In this document: piece by piece, positions 1-7,943 of the stretch
Layout: every line of letters begins with the position of its first letter
How positions within the stretch are numbered: position 1 is the stretch's first letter
DNA from: Acinetobacter sp. WC-141
GTDB lineage: Bacteria; Pseudomonadota; Gammaproteobacteria; Pseudomonadales; Moraxellaceae
Reading direction: 5' to 3'
DNA: 64,000 nucleotides
Assembly (NCBI RefSeq): GCF_000313935.1
Contig: NZ_AMSS01000045.1
Location: 1 to 64,000 of the forward strand
Translations under genes and position numbers: made by a program
Notes under the pieces: model-generated
Seen by the model: the letters and a program-made list of their open reading frames with translations, nothing else
What the model was told of the DNA's origin: nothing
The model's database searches: none

Positions 1-181
1 CTTCTAGCTCTTTCAGTCGGGCCATTAATGATGTATCCATACCACCATATTTGGCACGCCATTTATAAAAGGTAGCATTACTCATGCCGTGTTCACGGCA
101 AAGGGTCGCTACAGGTGTGCCAGATTCTGCCTGTTTCAAGATGGACATGATCTGACTGTCAGTAAATTTAGATGTTTTCAT
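1..181 (-). CDS. IS3-family transposase OrfA, N-terminal part (runs off the window)
   Basis: Sixty residues are visible, starting MKTSKFTDSQIMSILKQ and continuing with a helix-turn-helix typical of IS3-family OrfA proteins (motif GTPVATLCREHGMSNATFYKWRAKYGG). OrfA binds the element's ends, and in this family it is usually joined to the DDE-domain OrfB by a -1 translational frameshift. A GGAG ribosome site lies a few bases upstream of the ATG at 181. OrfB and the stop codon are outside the window, so intactness cannot be judged. The IS group within IS3 is not determined. Confidence 0.85.
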   Translation of the reverse strand, partial: MKTSKFTDSQIMSILKQAESGTPVATLCREHGMSNATFYKWRAKYGGMDTSLMARLKELE

Positions 182-255
182 GCAGAATCTCCTGCTCGTA
201 TCTTAAGAGAAAATTCTACTTTTAGATCCTTTTATTTTTAGGGGGGATTACCTCA
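1..255 (-). mobile_element. right end of an IS3-family insertion sequence (partial)
   Basis: The window opens inside an insertion sequence whose OrfA gene runs leftward off the edge. On the minus strand the likely terminus reads TGAGGTAATCCCCCC (255 down to 241). It begins with TGA and has a C-rich block close to the tip, as many IS3-family ends do. The stretch 182-240 between this end and the OrfA start is non-coding. The other terminus and the target duplication lie outside the window, so the exact boundary is an inference. The element abuts, and seems to truncate, the amidotransferase gene to its right. Confidence 0.6.
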
Positions 256-902
256 TGATTTCGTAATTCTTCACGAGTATTCACGAATTTATAATTGTGA
301 GCCTGATTTAATTCGACTTCTGAATGTTGAATCAACATTTCAACGACTTCTGAATTTAACTCCATATGGCATTGTAATCCATAAACTAATTTTGAATATT
401 CGATGATTTGTCTTGGGCAACCTGCGCTAAAAGCAATGATTTTTGCGTCGCAAGTTAAACCCGGCATATCATTATGCCAATGTCCAACTTCGGTCATTTT
501 TCCTAAGTGTGAAAACTTAGAATGGGTTATCCCATATTCGGTAAGCATAATTGGAAATTTACCAATTTCTCTTTCAGGGCTATGCTCAAATTTGGCACCT
601 AAAGCTTCACCTATTAATTGAGAACCTAGACATACCCCGATAACGATTTTATTTGCTTCAATCGCTTTTTTAATAATTGCTTGTTCAGCGAATGAATCAA
701 AGTGAGGGCACATGTCCACGGTCGTATCCGGATCTTGAGGACTACCCATTACAATTAAAAAATCTATATCTTCAACAGAAGAGGGCAAGGCTTCATTTAA
801 ATATACTCTTGAATATGTAATTTTGAAGTTATTATTTTTGCCCCATGTTTCATACGCACCAGGTGCTTCAAAATCTTCATGAACAATAAAATGTAGCCGC
901 AT
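222..902 (-). pseudogene. class I glutamine amidotransferase-like protein, probably 3'-truncated by the IS
   Basis: The 226-residue product resembles stand-alone class I (GMP-synthase-like) glutamine amidotransferases, which release ammonia from glutamine or act as gamma-Glu hydrolases. The nucleophile elbow GVCLGSQLIG places Cys91, and the His/Glu dyad is GLQCHMELN (about His179 and Glu181). I chose the ATG at 902 rather than the one at 914 because GAGG precedes it with good spacing and overlaps the upstream ATG. The last ten codons (EVIPPKNKRI) lie on what looks like the insertion-sequence terminus, so the native C-terminal helix is probably missing. The catalytic residues remain, so some activity is possible. 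The natural substrate is unknown. Confidence 0.65.
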
Positions 903-1178
903 GACAGTCCTCAAAATTTAAAAGTTAATTGATAGGTCAATCGTTATAAATTGAGAATAGATTAAAAGCAGGGTGGCGTATTTAATACATCCAGTTTCTA
1001 AAAGTTATATGGTCCAGATGAGCTTTTACTATTGATGTTATTAGAAAATACTTGCTCATTTTCTTTTTAAAAAAGACTACTTATAAATTAATTGTTAAGT
1101 ATGACTAAATAGTTCTGGTGTGACAATAGCTGTCCAATTTGTTAAGTTGTATGGTTTTTATAATAGTGGGCGAAATTT

Positions 1179-1403
1179 ATGAAGACATTTTTAGTTATAT
1201 CTTTATTGGGTTTTGGGCTGATGGGTTGTGCCTCATCTCCATATAATTCTCAAGAAAATTATTTAAATAACGCTCCAACTACTCCTGTGAATAAAGCATT
1301 TAATAGTTTTAAATCACCTGAACACGGAATTTTTACTGATCAAGATATTTATAATATGCCAGAGAGTTCAAATATGAATTTTCGCTACGAAGTCCCTTTT
1401 TAA
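1179..1403 (+). CDS. small predicted lipoprotein, unknown function
   Basis: This 74-residue protein starts with a classic lipoprotein signal: MKTFLVISLLGFGLMGCASS, with lipobox LMGC and acylated Cys near position 17. The mature part is short, polar and rich in Asn, Pro and Ser, with no recognisable domain. Asp is not at +2, so outer-membrane sorting is expected. A TATAAT-like -10 box lies at 1159-1164, just upstream. Two terminator-like hairpins follow, so it is probably a single-gene unit. I cannot assign a function. Confidence 0.7.
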   Translation: MKTFLVISLLGFGLMGCASSPYNSQENYLNNAPTTPVNKAFNSFKSPEHGIFTDQDIYNMPESSNMNFRYEVPF

Positions 1404-1441
1404 AGAAAAATAAAGTATTCAGTTAAACAAAGGTGGAATAA

Positions 1442-1462
1442 GGGTGGTTCACCACCTTTTTT
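1442..1462 (+). terminator. rho-independent terminator after the small lipoprotein gene
   Basis: The arms GGTGG and CCACC enclose a TTCA loop and are followed directly by a run of six T residues. It lies about 40 bases after the stop at 1403. Confidence 0.7.
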
Positions 1463-1486
1463 GACTAGAGATAATTAATGATTAAT

Positions 1487-1507
1487 ACCCCCTTCGGGTG
1501 GTTTTTT
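1487..1507 (+). terminator. second, weaker terminator-like hairpin
   Basis: ACCC pairs with GGGT across a short CTTC-containing loop, followed by GG and then T6. It lies 25 bases past the first terminator, so the two act in tandem or protect the next gene from read-through. Confidence 0.45.
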
Positions 1508-1553
1508 AAATTTTAAACTGTTAAATTTTAATTATTGAAAAAAGGTACTTTAA

Positions 1554-1928
1554 ATGAAAAATTTCACAATTATTGCTTCTTTATTTTTATTAGTTGGGTG
1601 TGCTACGGGTCATAAACAAGTCACTCCTGTTCAAGTGACTGATAATAAAATTACTTCAGAGGCCGAAAAATATAAAAAGCAATATCAAAAGAAAATTTAT
1701 AAAATATGGGATATTCCAAAGTCTTCTGCCGGTATGAGTGCAAGTGTTAAAGTATTTCTAAGCGACAGTGGAGAAATTGAGCAAATCATCTTTTTAGATA
1801 AAGAAGAACAAAAATTTAAAACAAGTATTGAAAAAGCGATCTGGCGTGCAAGTCCATTTGCTTTGCCGTCTGATCCAGAAGTTAGAAAGCAAGCCAGAAA
1901 ATTCAATATGAAATTTTTGGCGAAATAA
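1554..1928 (+). CDS. lipoprotein with TonB/TolA C-terminal-like domain
   Basis: The product is 124 residues. The start MKNFTIIASLFLLVGCATG gives lipobox LVGC with the acylated Cys near position 16. The C-terminal ~85 residues resemble the TolA/TonB C-terminal fold: an amphipathic KYKKQYQKKIYKIW helix, then SASVKVFLSDSGEIEQI, an ASPFALPSD loop and a final strand. Such domains normally bridge envelope partners, but this protein has no transmembrane anchor other than the lipid. AAGG precedes the ATG. Similar stand-alone proteins may interact with Tol or colicin/phage components. I infer an envelope role only. Confidence 0.6.
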   Translation: MKNFTIIASLFLLVGCATGHKQVTPVQVTDNKITSEAEKYKKQYQKKIYKIWDIPKSSAGMSASVKVFLSDSGEIEQIIFLDKEEQKFKTSIEKAIWRASPFALPSDPEVRKQARKFNMKFLAK

Positions 1929-1947
1929 ATGAATTCTTCTTAAACAT

Positions 1948-1994
1948 GAGAGGGCAAATTTAGATTTGTTAAGGTAGATTAAATTTGCTCTCTC
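1948..1994 (+). terminator. long hairpin after the TonB-C-like lipoprotein gene; rest of the 315-bp gap looks empty
   Basis: A 15-bp stem (GAGAGGGCAAATTTA with TAAATTTGCTCTCTC, one G-T wobble) encloses a 17-base loop and is followed by TTTACC. The U tract is poor, so it may be a stability hairpin rather than an efficient terminator. The rest of the interval 1929-2243 is AT-rich, and I see no gene or recognisable site in it. Confidence 0.5.
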
Positions 1995-2243
1995 TTTACC
2001 TGATGTATTGAAAATATTAGGTTTCATTAGAAAAAAGAATTTCTTTACGAGGTAAATTTCGCTTCAAAAAATAAGAAGAAAATGCAATATTTCATTTTAA
2101 AGAGCAAATAAGTCAGTTTATTTATAGGCAAAAAAAATATAAAAATTGGTTACATTGCTATCAAAACCTAACATAAACAAAACTTTAAAAAGTGATTAAA
2201 TTATTATAAAAAATAAGTGAATCCTTAAATATAAAGACATAGC

Positions 2244-2513
2244 ATGAGTGAAGTAAAGAAACTTCATAGTGAAAGTAAGGCAACTTCGGTTGTTGCGTGG
2301 TGCGTCATTTTCTTTGGTATTGTTTTGGGCATTGCCTTTATTTTGTCGTATGGGCAAGTCGAAACAAGAAATGATAATTTAGACATTATTCAGGTATGGT
2401 CTAAAGAGATGGTGACAGTGGGCCTTTTTATTACATTTAATGGGCTATTGCTTGGTTACTTACTTTTAAAAATTAGTAGTATTTTGAACCATCTTGAAAA
2501 TAACAAAAGCTAA
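2244..2513 (+). CDS. small two-helix membrane protein, unknown
   Basis: The product is 89 residues with two hydrophobic segments: SVVAWCVIFFGIVLGIAFIL (about 15-35) and VGLFITFNGLLLGYLLLKI (about 55-75). A charged N-terminus and a polar linker complete it. No family is recognised. Its size and two-helix layout would suit a holin-like role for the lysozyme 440 bp downstream, but there is no motif evidence and an unrelated acidic protein gene lies between. The ribosome site is weak. Confidence 0.55.
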   Translation: MSEVKKLHSESKATSVVAWCVIFFGIVLGIAFILSYGQVETRNDNLDIIQVWSKEMVTVGLFITFNGLLLGYLLLKISSILNHLENNKS

Positions 2514-2620
2514 AATGTATCTGAAAGTGTTAGTTACACAAATGATGTTTGTTTGGTGTTGAATGTATCTGTGAATTATTTAAGCATGGAATGACACCAG
2601 TTAAGGAAAGGATAAATCTT

Positions 2621-2821
2621 ATGATAGATGAAGAAAAACCCTTAAATTTTGACGATGATGAAGATCCTCTCGATTTTGCTGATGAAGAATTTATCGATGA
2701 TAAAAAAGAAGATGAATTATATAACAGCATTACAAAAGATGGCTCGAGTGTAGATCCCGCAGATGATGGGGAGCGTCACATACGCCCTGAAGATGGGGAT
2801 CCCATCGAAATCGAAGAATAA
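2621..2821 (+). CDS. small highly acidic protein, unknown
   Basis: The product is 66 residues, starting MIDEEKPLNFDDDEDPLDF, and is dominated by Asp and Glu. There is no signal peptide and no hydrophobic core. I start at the ATG at 2621 because AGGAAAGGA lies directly upstream; longer in-frame starts at 2549 and 2591 lack such a site. Very acidic short proteins of this kind occur as DNA mimics, phage accessory proteins or metal buffers, but nothing here picks one. A strong terminator follows seven bases after the stop. Confidence 0.55.
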   Translation: MIDEEKPLNFDDDEDPLDFADEEFIDDKKEDELYNSITKDGSSVDPADDGERHIRPEDGDPIEIEE

Positions 2822-2827
2822 TTTAAA

Positions 2828-2857
2828 GCCCAATTCAATATTGGGCATTTTATATTT
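2828..2857 (+). terminator. rho-independent terminator
   Basis: A perfect 7-bp stem (GCCCAAT with ATTGGGC) has a 5-base loop and is followed by ATTTTATATTTT. It ends the transcript of the acidic protein gene. Confidence 0.75.
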
Positions 2858-2951
2858 TGGACTCTTTGATTTGTATGGCGTATTAAAACTATTATCGAAA
2901 ACTACTAGTCGAGTGCACCATAAGAGAAAAAATAAGATGACAGGGCATTAG

Positions 2952-3521
2952 ATGCAAAAAATATTGGACTATCTCCGTAAGCTTTTTATTGCCAAACCTC
3001 AAAATAGAGTAACGGATCACCGCATTGCTACGGCAACTGATAATGGCGACGAATTAATAGGTATCGCTGTTGACGAGATGTCTCTTAGTGTGGAAGGTGT
3101 AAACCTAATCTGTAATTTTGAAGGGTTAAAACTCAGCGCCTATGATGATGGTACTGGTGTATGGACTATTGGTTATGGAACGACACGATATCCTAATGGT
3201 AAGCGTGTAAGTGAAGGAGACCAATGTACGCTTGAACAAGCTAAAACTTATATGCAGCATGATTTAAAGATATTTGAGCGTGCAGTGAATAGTTCTGTAA
3301 ATGTTCCTTTAAAACAAAATCAATTCGATGCATTAGTCTCTCTAGCCTATAACATTGGGGTAAGTGCCTTTAAAAACTCGACCTTACTCAAAAAGTTAAA
3401 TTTGGGTGATTATAAAGAGGCTGCAAACCAGTTTGATGTATGGGTCAATGCTGGAGGTAAGCGTTTGCAGGGGTTGGTTAATCGCCGTGTAATCGAAAAG
3501 AAATTATTTTTATCGTCATAA
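2952..3521 (+). CDS. phage-type lysozyme (glycoside hydrolase family 24, T4-like)
   Basis: This 189-residue enzyme would cleave the N-acetylmuramic acid to N-acetylglucosamine bond of peptidoglycan. The T4-lysozyme triad is visible with canonical spacing: Glu57 in NFEG, eight residues to Asp66 in YDDG, five to Thr72 in WTIGYG. The typical C-terminal FDALVSLAYNIG and LQGLVNRR motifs are present. The N-terminal ~45 residues are polar and atypical, with no clear signal or signal-anchor, so export would need a holin or another route. No Rz/Rz1 or confirmed holin lies adjacent. It is most simply a relic lysis gene of a prophage. Confidence 0.88.
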   Translation: MQKILDYLRKLFIAKPQNRVTDHRIATATDNGDELIGIAVDEMSLSVEGVNLICNFEGLKLSAYDDGTGVWTIGYGTTRYPNGKRVSEGDQCTLEQAKTYMQHDLKIFERAVNSSVNVPLKQNQFDALVSLAYNIGVSAFKNSTLLKKLNLGDYKEAANQFDVWVNAGGKRLQGLVNRRVIEKKLFLSS

Positions 3522-3562
3522 TAGTGCTTTCAATTTTTATTAAACTTTGTCAAAAACTTATA

Positions 3563-3589
3563 AAAAAGCCTAACCATTCGAGGCTTTTT
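3563..3589. terminator. bidirectional terminator between lysozyme and AhpD-like gene
   Basis: AAAAAGCCT (3563-3571) pairs with AGGCTTTTT (3581-3589) around a 9-base loop. The flanking A and T runs let it work for both converging genes. Confidence 0.75.
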
Positions 3590-3608
3590 CATATAGAAGT
3601 TGAATAGA

Positions 3609-4058
3609 CTAACTTTTGTCACCTAGGGTGATTCTGAGCCTATTTAATGCTCCCATGAGTGAAATGCTAGTCGTCAACTCTACAATCTCTCTTTCACTAA
3701 AATATTCAGCTAAATGAGCTTTCACAGGTTCAATTTTTTCAGATAGAAAAGTGACTGCCTCTGCCAGTTCAAGTGCAAGAAGCTGCTTCTTTGAAAAGGC
3801 ATTTGAATGTTTATAGCCCGGAATTTTATCAATCACTTCTTGGCTTACTCCCATGTCTCTTAATTCCTGAGCATGAAAAGCGCAGCAGTAGGCACAGCCG
3901 TTAATTTGTGACACATACAACTCAGCTAAAGCCACTATTTGAGGATCAATGCCTGAGGTGCGAATAGATGCATGTGCTGAGTACAAATGATTAATCGTTT
4001 TTTTAGCAACTTCTTTATATTCCATAATATGAGCCAGTCTGTTGATAGAAAAAATCAT
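3609..4058 (-). CDS. carboxymuconolactone decarboxylase (AhpD-like) family protein
   Basis: The product is 149 residues of the AhpD/CMD fold. The diagnostic CxxC motif is in INGCAYCCAFHAQEL (Cys residues near 71 and 74), followed by a conserved His. In this family the cysteine pair reduces partner disulfides or hydroperoxides. The N-terminal SINRLAHIMEY aligns with the family's usual RINxxxxxPEAY start, which favours the long start at 4058 over the Met twelve codons in, though neither has a good ribosome site. It is divergent from an HxlR regulator across 76 bp, so redox-linked control by that regulator is likely. Confidence 0.8.
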   Translation of the reverse strand: MIFSINRLAHIMEYKEVAKKTINHLYSAHASIRTSGIDPQIVALAELYVSQINGCAYCCAFHAQELRDMGVSQEVIDKIPGYKHSNAFSKKQLLALELAEAVTFLSEKIEPVKAHLAEYFSEREIVELTTSISLMGALNRLRITLGDKS

Positions 4059-4134
4059 TATTGACTACTAGGTATAGATTGTAAATTAGGCACTATTTTG
4101 TTATATAGGTATATTTTTTATACTTAACTAATCA

Positions 4135-4449
4135 ATGAAAGATAATATTTCTGGCTGTTCCGTAGAAGAGGCAATGACCGTATTAGGTGGTCGCTGGAGA
4201 ATGTTAATTATTTCTTTTCTCATCGAAAGACCGATGCGTTTTAATGAGCTAAGACGGGCAATACCTAATATTTCTCAAAGAATGTTAACTTTAGAATTAC
4301 GTTTTCTTGAAGAGGAAGGGTTTATTAACAGAGAGGTTTTTGCGGAAGTCCCTGTTAAAGTTGAGTACTCTTTAACGGAAGATGGTAAGAAATTAAACTG
4401 TTTAATAGACGTGCTAAAAGAAGTGGGCTCTTGGCTAAAAACAAGATAA
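4135..4449 (+). CDS. HxlR-family winged-helix transcriptional regulator
   Basis: The product is 104 residues, the normal HxlR length. It carries the family signature: Cys8, then TVLGGRWRMLIISFL, the recognition helix FNELRRAIPNISQRML, and the wing motif VKVEYSLTEDGKKL. Cys8 sits where redox- or electrophile-sensing HxlR members have theirs. The gene diverges from the AhpD-like gene, a common arrangement in which the regulator represses the enzyme until a reactive compound is sensed. There is no strong ribosome site before the ATG, so translation may be weak or leaderless. Confidence 0.85.
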   Translation: MKDNISGCSVEEAMTVLGGRWRMLIISFLIERPMRFNELRRAIPNISQRMLTLELRFLEEEGFINREVFAEVPVKVEYSLTEDGKKLNCLIDVLKEVGSWLKTR

Positions 4450-4550
4450 CAGAGTTTATTTTATAGTCTGATTTACTGTGTTTTAGATCATGCTGACATC
4501 GTATCTCATTATTTTGATAAGACCATTTATACGAATTTTAGGCATAAAAA

Positions 4551-4755
4551 AAGCCTGATGCTACGAATCAGGCTTCAGTATTCATCGACAATAGGAGTTG
4601 ATGAACACCACCAATCTAACAGACCTGCTCTATAAAGGCAAACCCATGGTCGACCGAACGGTTCAGATAAGTATAAGTTTTCTCAAATTATAGGCATTAA
4701 AAAAGCCCCTGCTCGAAAGCGAAGGGCTTAGTCGTTCATTGATCTAGCAATGAAC
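4551..4755. other. array of four stem-loops in a gene-free 613-bp region
   Basis: The gene-free interval 4450-5062 holds four clear inverted repeats within about 205 bp. They are 4551-4559/4567-4575 (AAGCCTGAT arm), 4581-4589/4597-4605 (TTCATCGAC arm, one wobble), 4703-4708/4724-4729 (AAGCCC arm with a nested GCT-CGAA-AGC hairpin) and 4734-4741/4748-4755 (GTTCATTG arm). Two resemble terminators and two do not. No open reading frame covers them. They could form a structured phage antisense RNA or an attenuator region. The orientation is unknown, and the flanks on both sides show nothing further. Confidence 0.45.
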
Positions 4756-5062
4756 TATATAAGGCTCATCTCATACTAAGTTCAGTATATCTGAAATTGA
4801 GGCAACAGAGAAGAAAACCTTCTAAATATCTTCCTCATTCTATTTAGATTCAATTTATTTAGTCCTATAACAAGTTACATCTTTGATAAATCAATACACA
4901 AAATTTGCACTTTGCATTTTTGAGGGTGTGGTATTTGTTTGTAGGTTCATGGCTGGATTGTCTTAGGACATCGAAGGATAGCTATTTAGAAAATCTTCAA
5001 GAAAGAAGTTCAAATAAATATATCAATGCATCAAGGTGTTAGTGTTTAGCAAGGAAGTAAAG

Positions 5063-5305
5063 ATGAATTTGATTAGATTAAAAGAACTTTCACTAATGAG
5101 TAATGCTGTTTTAACCCCCCAATTAAACAATTGGCCTTATGTCCCATCTGGAAATACGGGAGGTGCGTCCTGTAACAAGCAGAGAGACAACTTTTCGGAA
5201 CAATCTGATAAGAAATTTTATAAAGAATGGCTGAAACAACAAAAGAAAATACTTAAAAGTATTCCGAGTAATGCCGTTTTAGTCAGCATGAAAGACGCTA
5301 CTTAG
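5063..5305 (+). CDS. hypothetical protein, likely phage-associated
   Basis: The product is 80 residues, starting MNLIRLKELSLMSNAVL, with a Lys-rich C-terminal helix (FYKEWLKQQKKILKSI). I start at the ATG at 5063 because AAGGAAG sits five bases upstream; the longer frame from 5036 has no such site. No domain is recognised. It lies 193 bp before a phage head gene and just after the hairpin array, so a phage origin is an inference from position only. Confidence 0.5.
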   Translation: MNLIRLKELSLMSNAVLTPQLNNWPYVPSGNTGGASCNKQRDNFSEQSDKKFYKEWLKQQKKILKSIPSNAVLVSMKDAT

Positions 5306-5498
5306 ACTAAAAATGAGATGAGTTTATAAAGATATAGATTACAAGGATGGGCTTTTAGCTAAATAACTTTACGTAGGTATACTTGTTAGACATAACTTGT
5401 TCTGGAGATACTGAAAATATCAATAAATAGCAAATCGAATAAGGTGAAACGGGCTAATACACAATAATAAAAAAGCATGTCTGTAGAGGTAAATTTTT

Positions 5499-6605
5499 AT
5501 GGCTAATCTTCATCAAAAAACACTTTTTGATATCTTGACTCAACATCAGGCTTATCTTTATCGAGCATCATCAAGAGCGGTTAATGAACTTCTCAATTTA
5601 TTTAATTCTGAAACCGTTAATATGCTTGCGAAGTTAAGTAACTTGTTAGATGAGCTAAATGAAAAGGAAAAAGCTGCATTAGCTGGGGGAGTTTATTCAA
5701 CAGCCAATTTAAGAGAGATACGTACACTTATTTCTCAGTGGTTTAATTTGATTAATGAAGCTCTCACTGACACTTTTACAATATCTGCTGTGGCATTGGC
5801 TCTATATGAAGCCCGATATATGTCAAAAATTTTTGGTGGTAGACATAAAGAGTTAAACGGCGAACAGCTCTATAAAGCTGCTAAACGGGTTCCTTTAGCA
5901 GGAGGGGCATTAGTGGATGAGTTGTTATCTAAAATTGCTGAGGTAGCTCGTCAAAGAGTTGAATATGCAATTCGGGATGGTCTTAACAATGGCGCAACAA
6001 CATCGCAAATTGTTCAGCGTATCCATGGAACTAAACGACTTAAATATGAAGATGGACTACTAAATAGTACTAAAACGGATATTGAACGAACTGTACGTAC
6101 AATTCGGAGTCATATATCAAATCAAGCCTATTTAAATAGCTATAAACAATTAAAGTTTGAATATGTCAGATTTGTAAGTGTTCTTGATGGAAGAACATCA
6201 AAAACATGCGCTTCACTTGATGGTACGGTATGGTACCTTAATGACCCAACAAAAAAAGTTCCTCCTTTACATCCTCATTGCCGCAGTATCTTAGTTCCGA
6301 CTCTTGAAAATGGTCAGCTTATTGGAAGTCGAGCATTCATAATGGATGAAAGAAAATTTAAGAATATTCCTAAAGATGAGCGCGAACAATTAACTGGTCA
6401 GCTAGATGCAAATACTTCTTTTAAAGAGTTTTTTAAACTCACAGATGATTTTTTTCAAAAAGAATGGCTAGGTCCTAAAAGATATCAATTATATAAAGAG
6501 GGACAATTCGACTTTGATAAGTTTTTTGACCCAGAAGGGCGGTTATATACGCTTGAGGAGCTTAATGAACTTGATGAGCGTGCTTTTAAAGTGTTGGGAT
6601 TATGA
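5499..6605 (+). CDS. phage head morphogenesis / minor capsid protein (Mu gpF, SPP1 gp7 type)
   Basis: The product is 368 residues. The diagnostic gpF-type core is near residues 225-270: VLDGRTSKTCASLDGTVW, then PPLHPHCRSILVPT, the Cys/His arrangement of this family. An N-terminal alpha-helical region and the usual C-terminal LGPKRYQLYKEG end are also there, so it looks full length. In phages this protein helps assemble proheads and sits near the portal. No portal, terminase or major capsid gene is adjacent, so it is an orphan of a decayed prophage or has been kept for another use. GAGGT precedes the ATG. Confidence 0.85.
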   Translation: MANLHQKTLFDILTQHQAYLYRASSRAVNELLNLFNSETVNMLAKLSNLLDELNEKEKAALAGGVYSTANLREIRTLISQWFNLINEALTDTFTISAVALALYEARYMSKIFGGRHKELNGEQLYKAAKRVPLAGGALVDELLSKIAEVARQRVEYAIRDGLNNGATTSQIVQRIHGTKRLKYEDGLLNSTKTDIERTVRTIRSHISNQAYLNSYKQLKFEYVRFVSVLDGRTSKTCASLDGTVWYLNDPTKKVPPLHPHCRSILVPTLENGQLIGSRAFIMDERKFKNIPKDEREQLTGQLDANTSFKEFFKLTDDFFQKEWLGPKRYQLYKEGQFDFDKFFDPEGRLYTLEELNELDERAFKVLGL

Positions 6606-6767
6606 GCTCAGGTAACTACATTTTGAAATACGATTTATATTTTTAATAAAGTTTAGTTTTAACTCAATATACACACTTAAACAATTAGTTGAAAAAAATT
6701 TCCATCATCGAATCAAATAGCATGTTAAGTTTTTCTCAATCATAAAAAATTTAGAAAGGATTAAAAC

Positions 6768-7031
6768 ATGAAATTTTCCTACCAAGATCTAGCCGGAAAT
6801 AGTATTGAAGTGGAGTGTGAAAGTTATATTCATATACCCTCAGGAACAGCAACAAAATCTACAGAGGCTGGTAATTATCACCCTACTGAAAACTTCAGTT
6901 TTTTTAAGAAAACTGAAGCTGATTCTATACCCATCTATCGATTTGCTATTGACCGAAATTTTAATGTTTTTAATAGTGATGAATTGCCTGCATTAGCTCA
7001 AATTGGTACTGACTGGAAACAATTAAGCTAA
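6768..7031 (+). CDS. hypothetical small protein next to phage head gene
   Basis: The product is 87 residues, starting MKFSYQDLAGNSIEVECESY, soluble and without signal peptide or membrane segments. An AAAGGA ribosome site precedes the ATG, and a strong terminator follows 18 bases after the stop. I recognise no family. It is separated by 162 bp of AT-rich DNA from the phage head gene, so it is likely transcribed on its own. Confidence 0.55.
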   Translation: MKFSYQDLAGNSIEVECESYIHIPSGTATKSTEAGNYHPTENFSFFKKTEADSIPIYRFAIDRNFNVFNSDELPALAQIGTDWKQLS

Positions 7032-7049
7032 GTTCTTACTCAAAAATAG

Positions 7050-7070
7050 AACCCTCGATTGAGGGTTTTA
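7050..7070. terminator. terminator between the 87-residue protein gene and the EamA gene
   Basis: ACCCTC and GAGGGT form a 6-bp stem with a GATT loop, extended by flanking A and T runs, followed by TTTA. It can serve both converging transcripts. Confidence 0.7.
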
Positions 7071-7088
7071 AACTAAAAATTTTAACAA

Positions 7089-7943
7089 CTATTTCTTTTT
7101 AAACACGAGCATTAAGCCGAGCAAAATTGCAATCATTCCTATTAAACCTGCCAGCGGTAACTTATTTTTTAAAATTAGAAAATCTAAAAGTGCAGTAACG
7201 ATAGGAACCAGATAGAACAGGCTTGTCACATTGACAATATTACCCTGATTTAAAAGCCGATAAAGTAAAAGCTGAGCAACTACAGAAATTAAAATTCCAA
7301 GAAATAAGACTGAAATAATCAGTTGTAAATTCCATGTTATTTCAAAATGTTCAAAAGGAACTATAAATAAGCAGACTACCAGACTGATTACATATTGTAG
7401 GGGTAAGACATCTGTAGGAGCTTGTTGAATGTTCTTTTGCATTATGGCCCCAAAGGTTATACAGATGAGGGCAGTCAAGGCAAATAGTATACCGATTGGA
7501 GCAATAAACGACATGGTTAGGCTTTTCCACACTAAAAGAATGAGCCCTGCTAAAGCAATTAATAAACCGAATAGCCTTTCTTTTTGTAAATTCTTTTCTA
7601 GAAGGCAAAGCGTTAAAATGGGTTGGATTCCCATAGTTGTGGCCATTAAACCAGGAGTAACTCCGTAAGCCATCGCTTTAAAATAGCAAATTGAGTATCC
7701 TGCAATAATCAGCAGCCCTGTAAGCAGAACTTGTTTTCGAGTTCCAGATTTGGGTAAAAGTCTTTTTCTAAAAAGAGCAAGTAATAAAAGCACAAGCAAA
7801 GCAGTTGAAAAGCGCAGAATTAATAAGGCTATGGGTGAGGCATTATCAAGTCCCCATCGAGTAAAGATAGCGGCACTACCCCAGAGCAAAACAAAAATGG
7901 ATGTTGCACTTTGTGAAGCAAGCATCTGTTTATTTAGGCGCAT
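7089..7943 (-). CDS. EamA/DMT-superfamily exporter
   Basis: The product is 284 residues with about ten hydrophobic segments in two repeated halves, the layout of RhaT/YdcZ-type drug-metabolite transporters (typically 280-310 residues). Motifs such as LWGSAAIFTRWGLD near the start and the GxxLxxxGLILL repeat in both halves fit. I start at the ATG at 7943 because AGGAGG lies seven bases upstream; a longer frame to 7982 places extra residues before this site. It probably exports a metabolite or amino acid. It diverges from a LysR gene that may control it. Confidence 0.85.
   Translation of the reverse strand: MRLNKQMLASQSATSIFVLLWGSAAIFTRWGLDNASPIALLILRFSTALLVLLLLALFRKRLLPKSGTRKQVLLTGLLIIAGYSICYFKAMAYGVTPGLMATTMGIQPILTLCLLEKNLQKERLFGLLIALAGLILLVWKSLTMSFIAPIGILFALTALICITFGAIMQKNIQQAPTDVLPLQYVISLVVCLFIVPFEHFEITWNLQLIISVLFLGILISVVAQLLLYRLLNQGNIVNVTSLFYLVPIVTALLDFLILKNKLPLAGLIGMIAILLGLMLVFKKK

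Noticed and set aside
2244..2513. Holin for the nearby lysozyme
   Set aside because: Size and two helices fit loosely, but an unrelated gene and a strong terminator lie between, and no holin motif is present.
5499..7031. Head protein plus following small gene as a toxin-immunity pair
   Set aside because: The head protein keeps the normal phage C-terminus with no toxin domain, and a 162-bp gap separates the genes.
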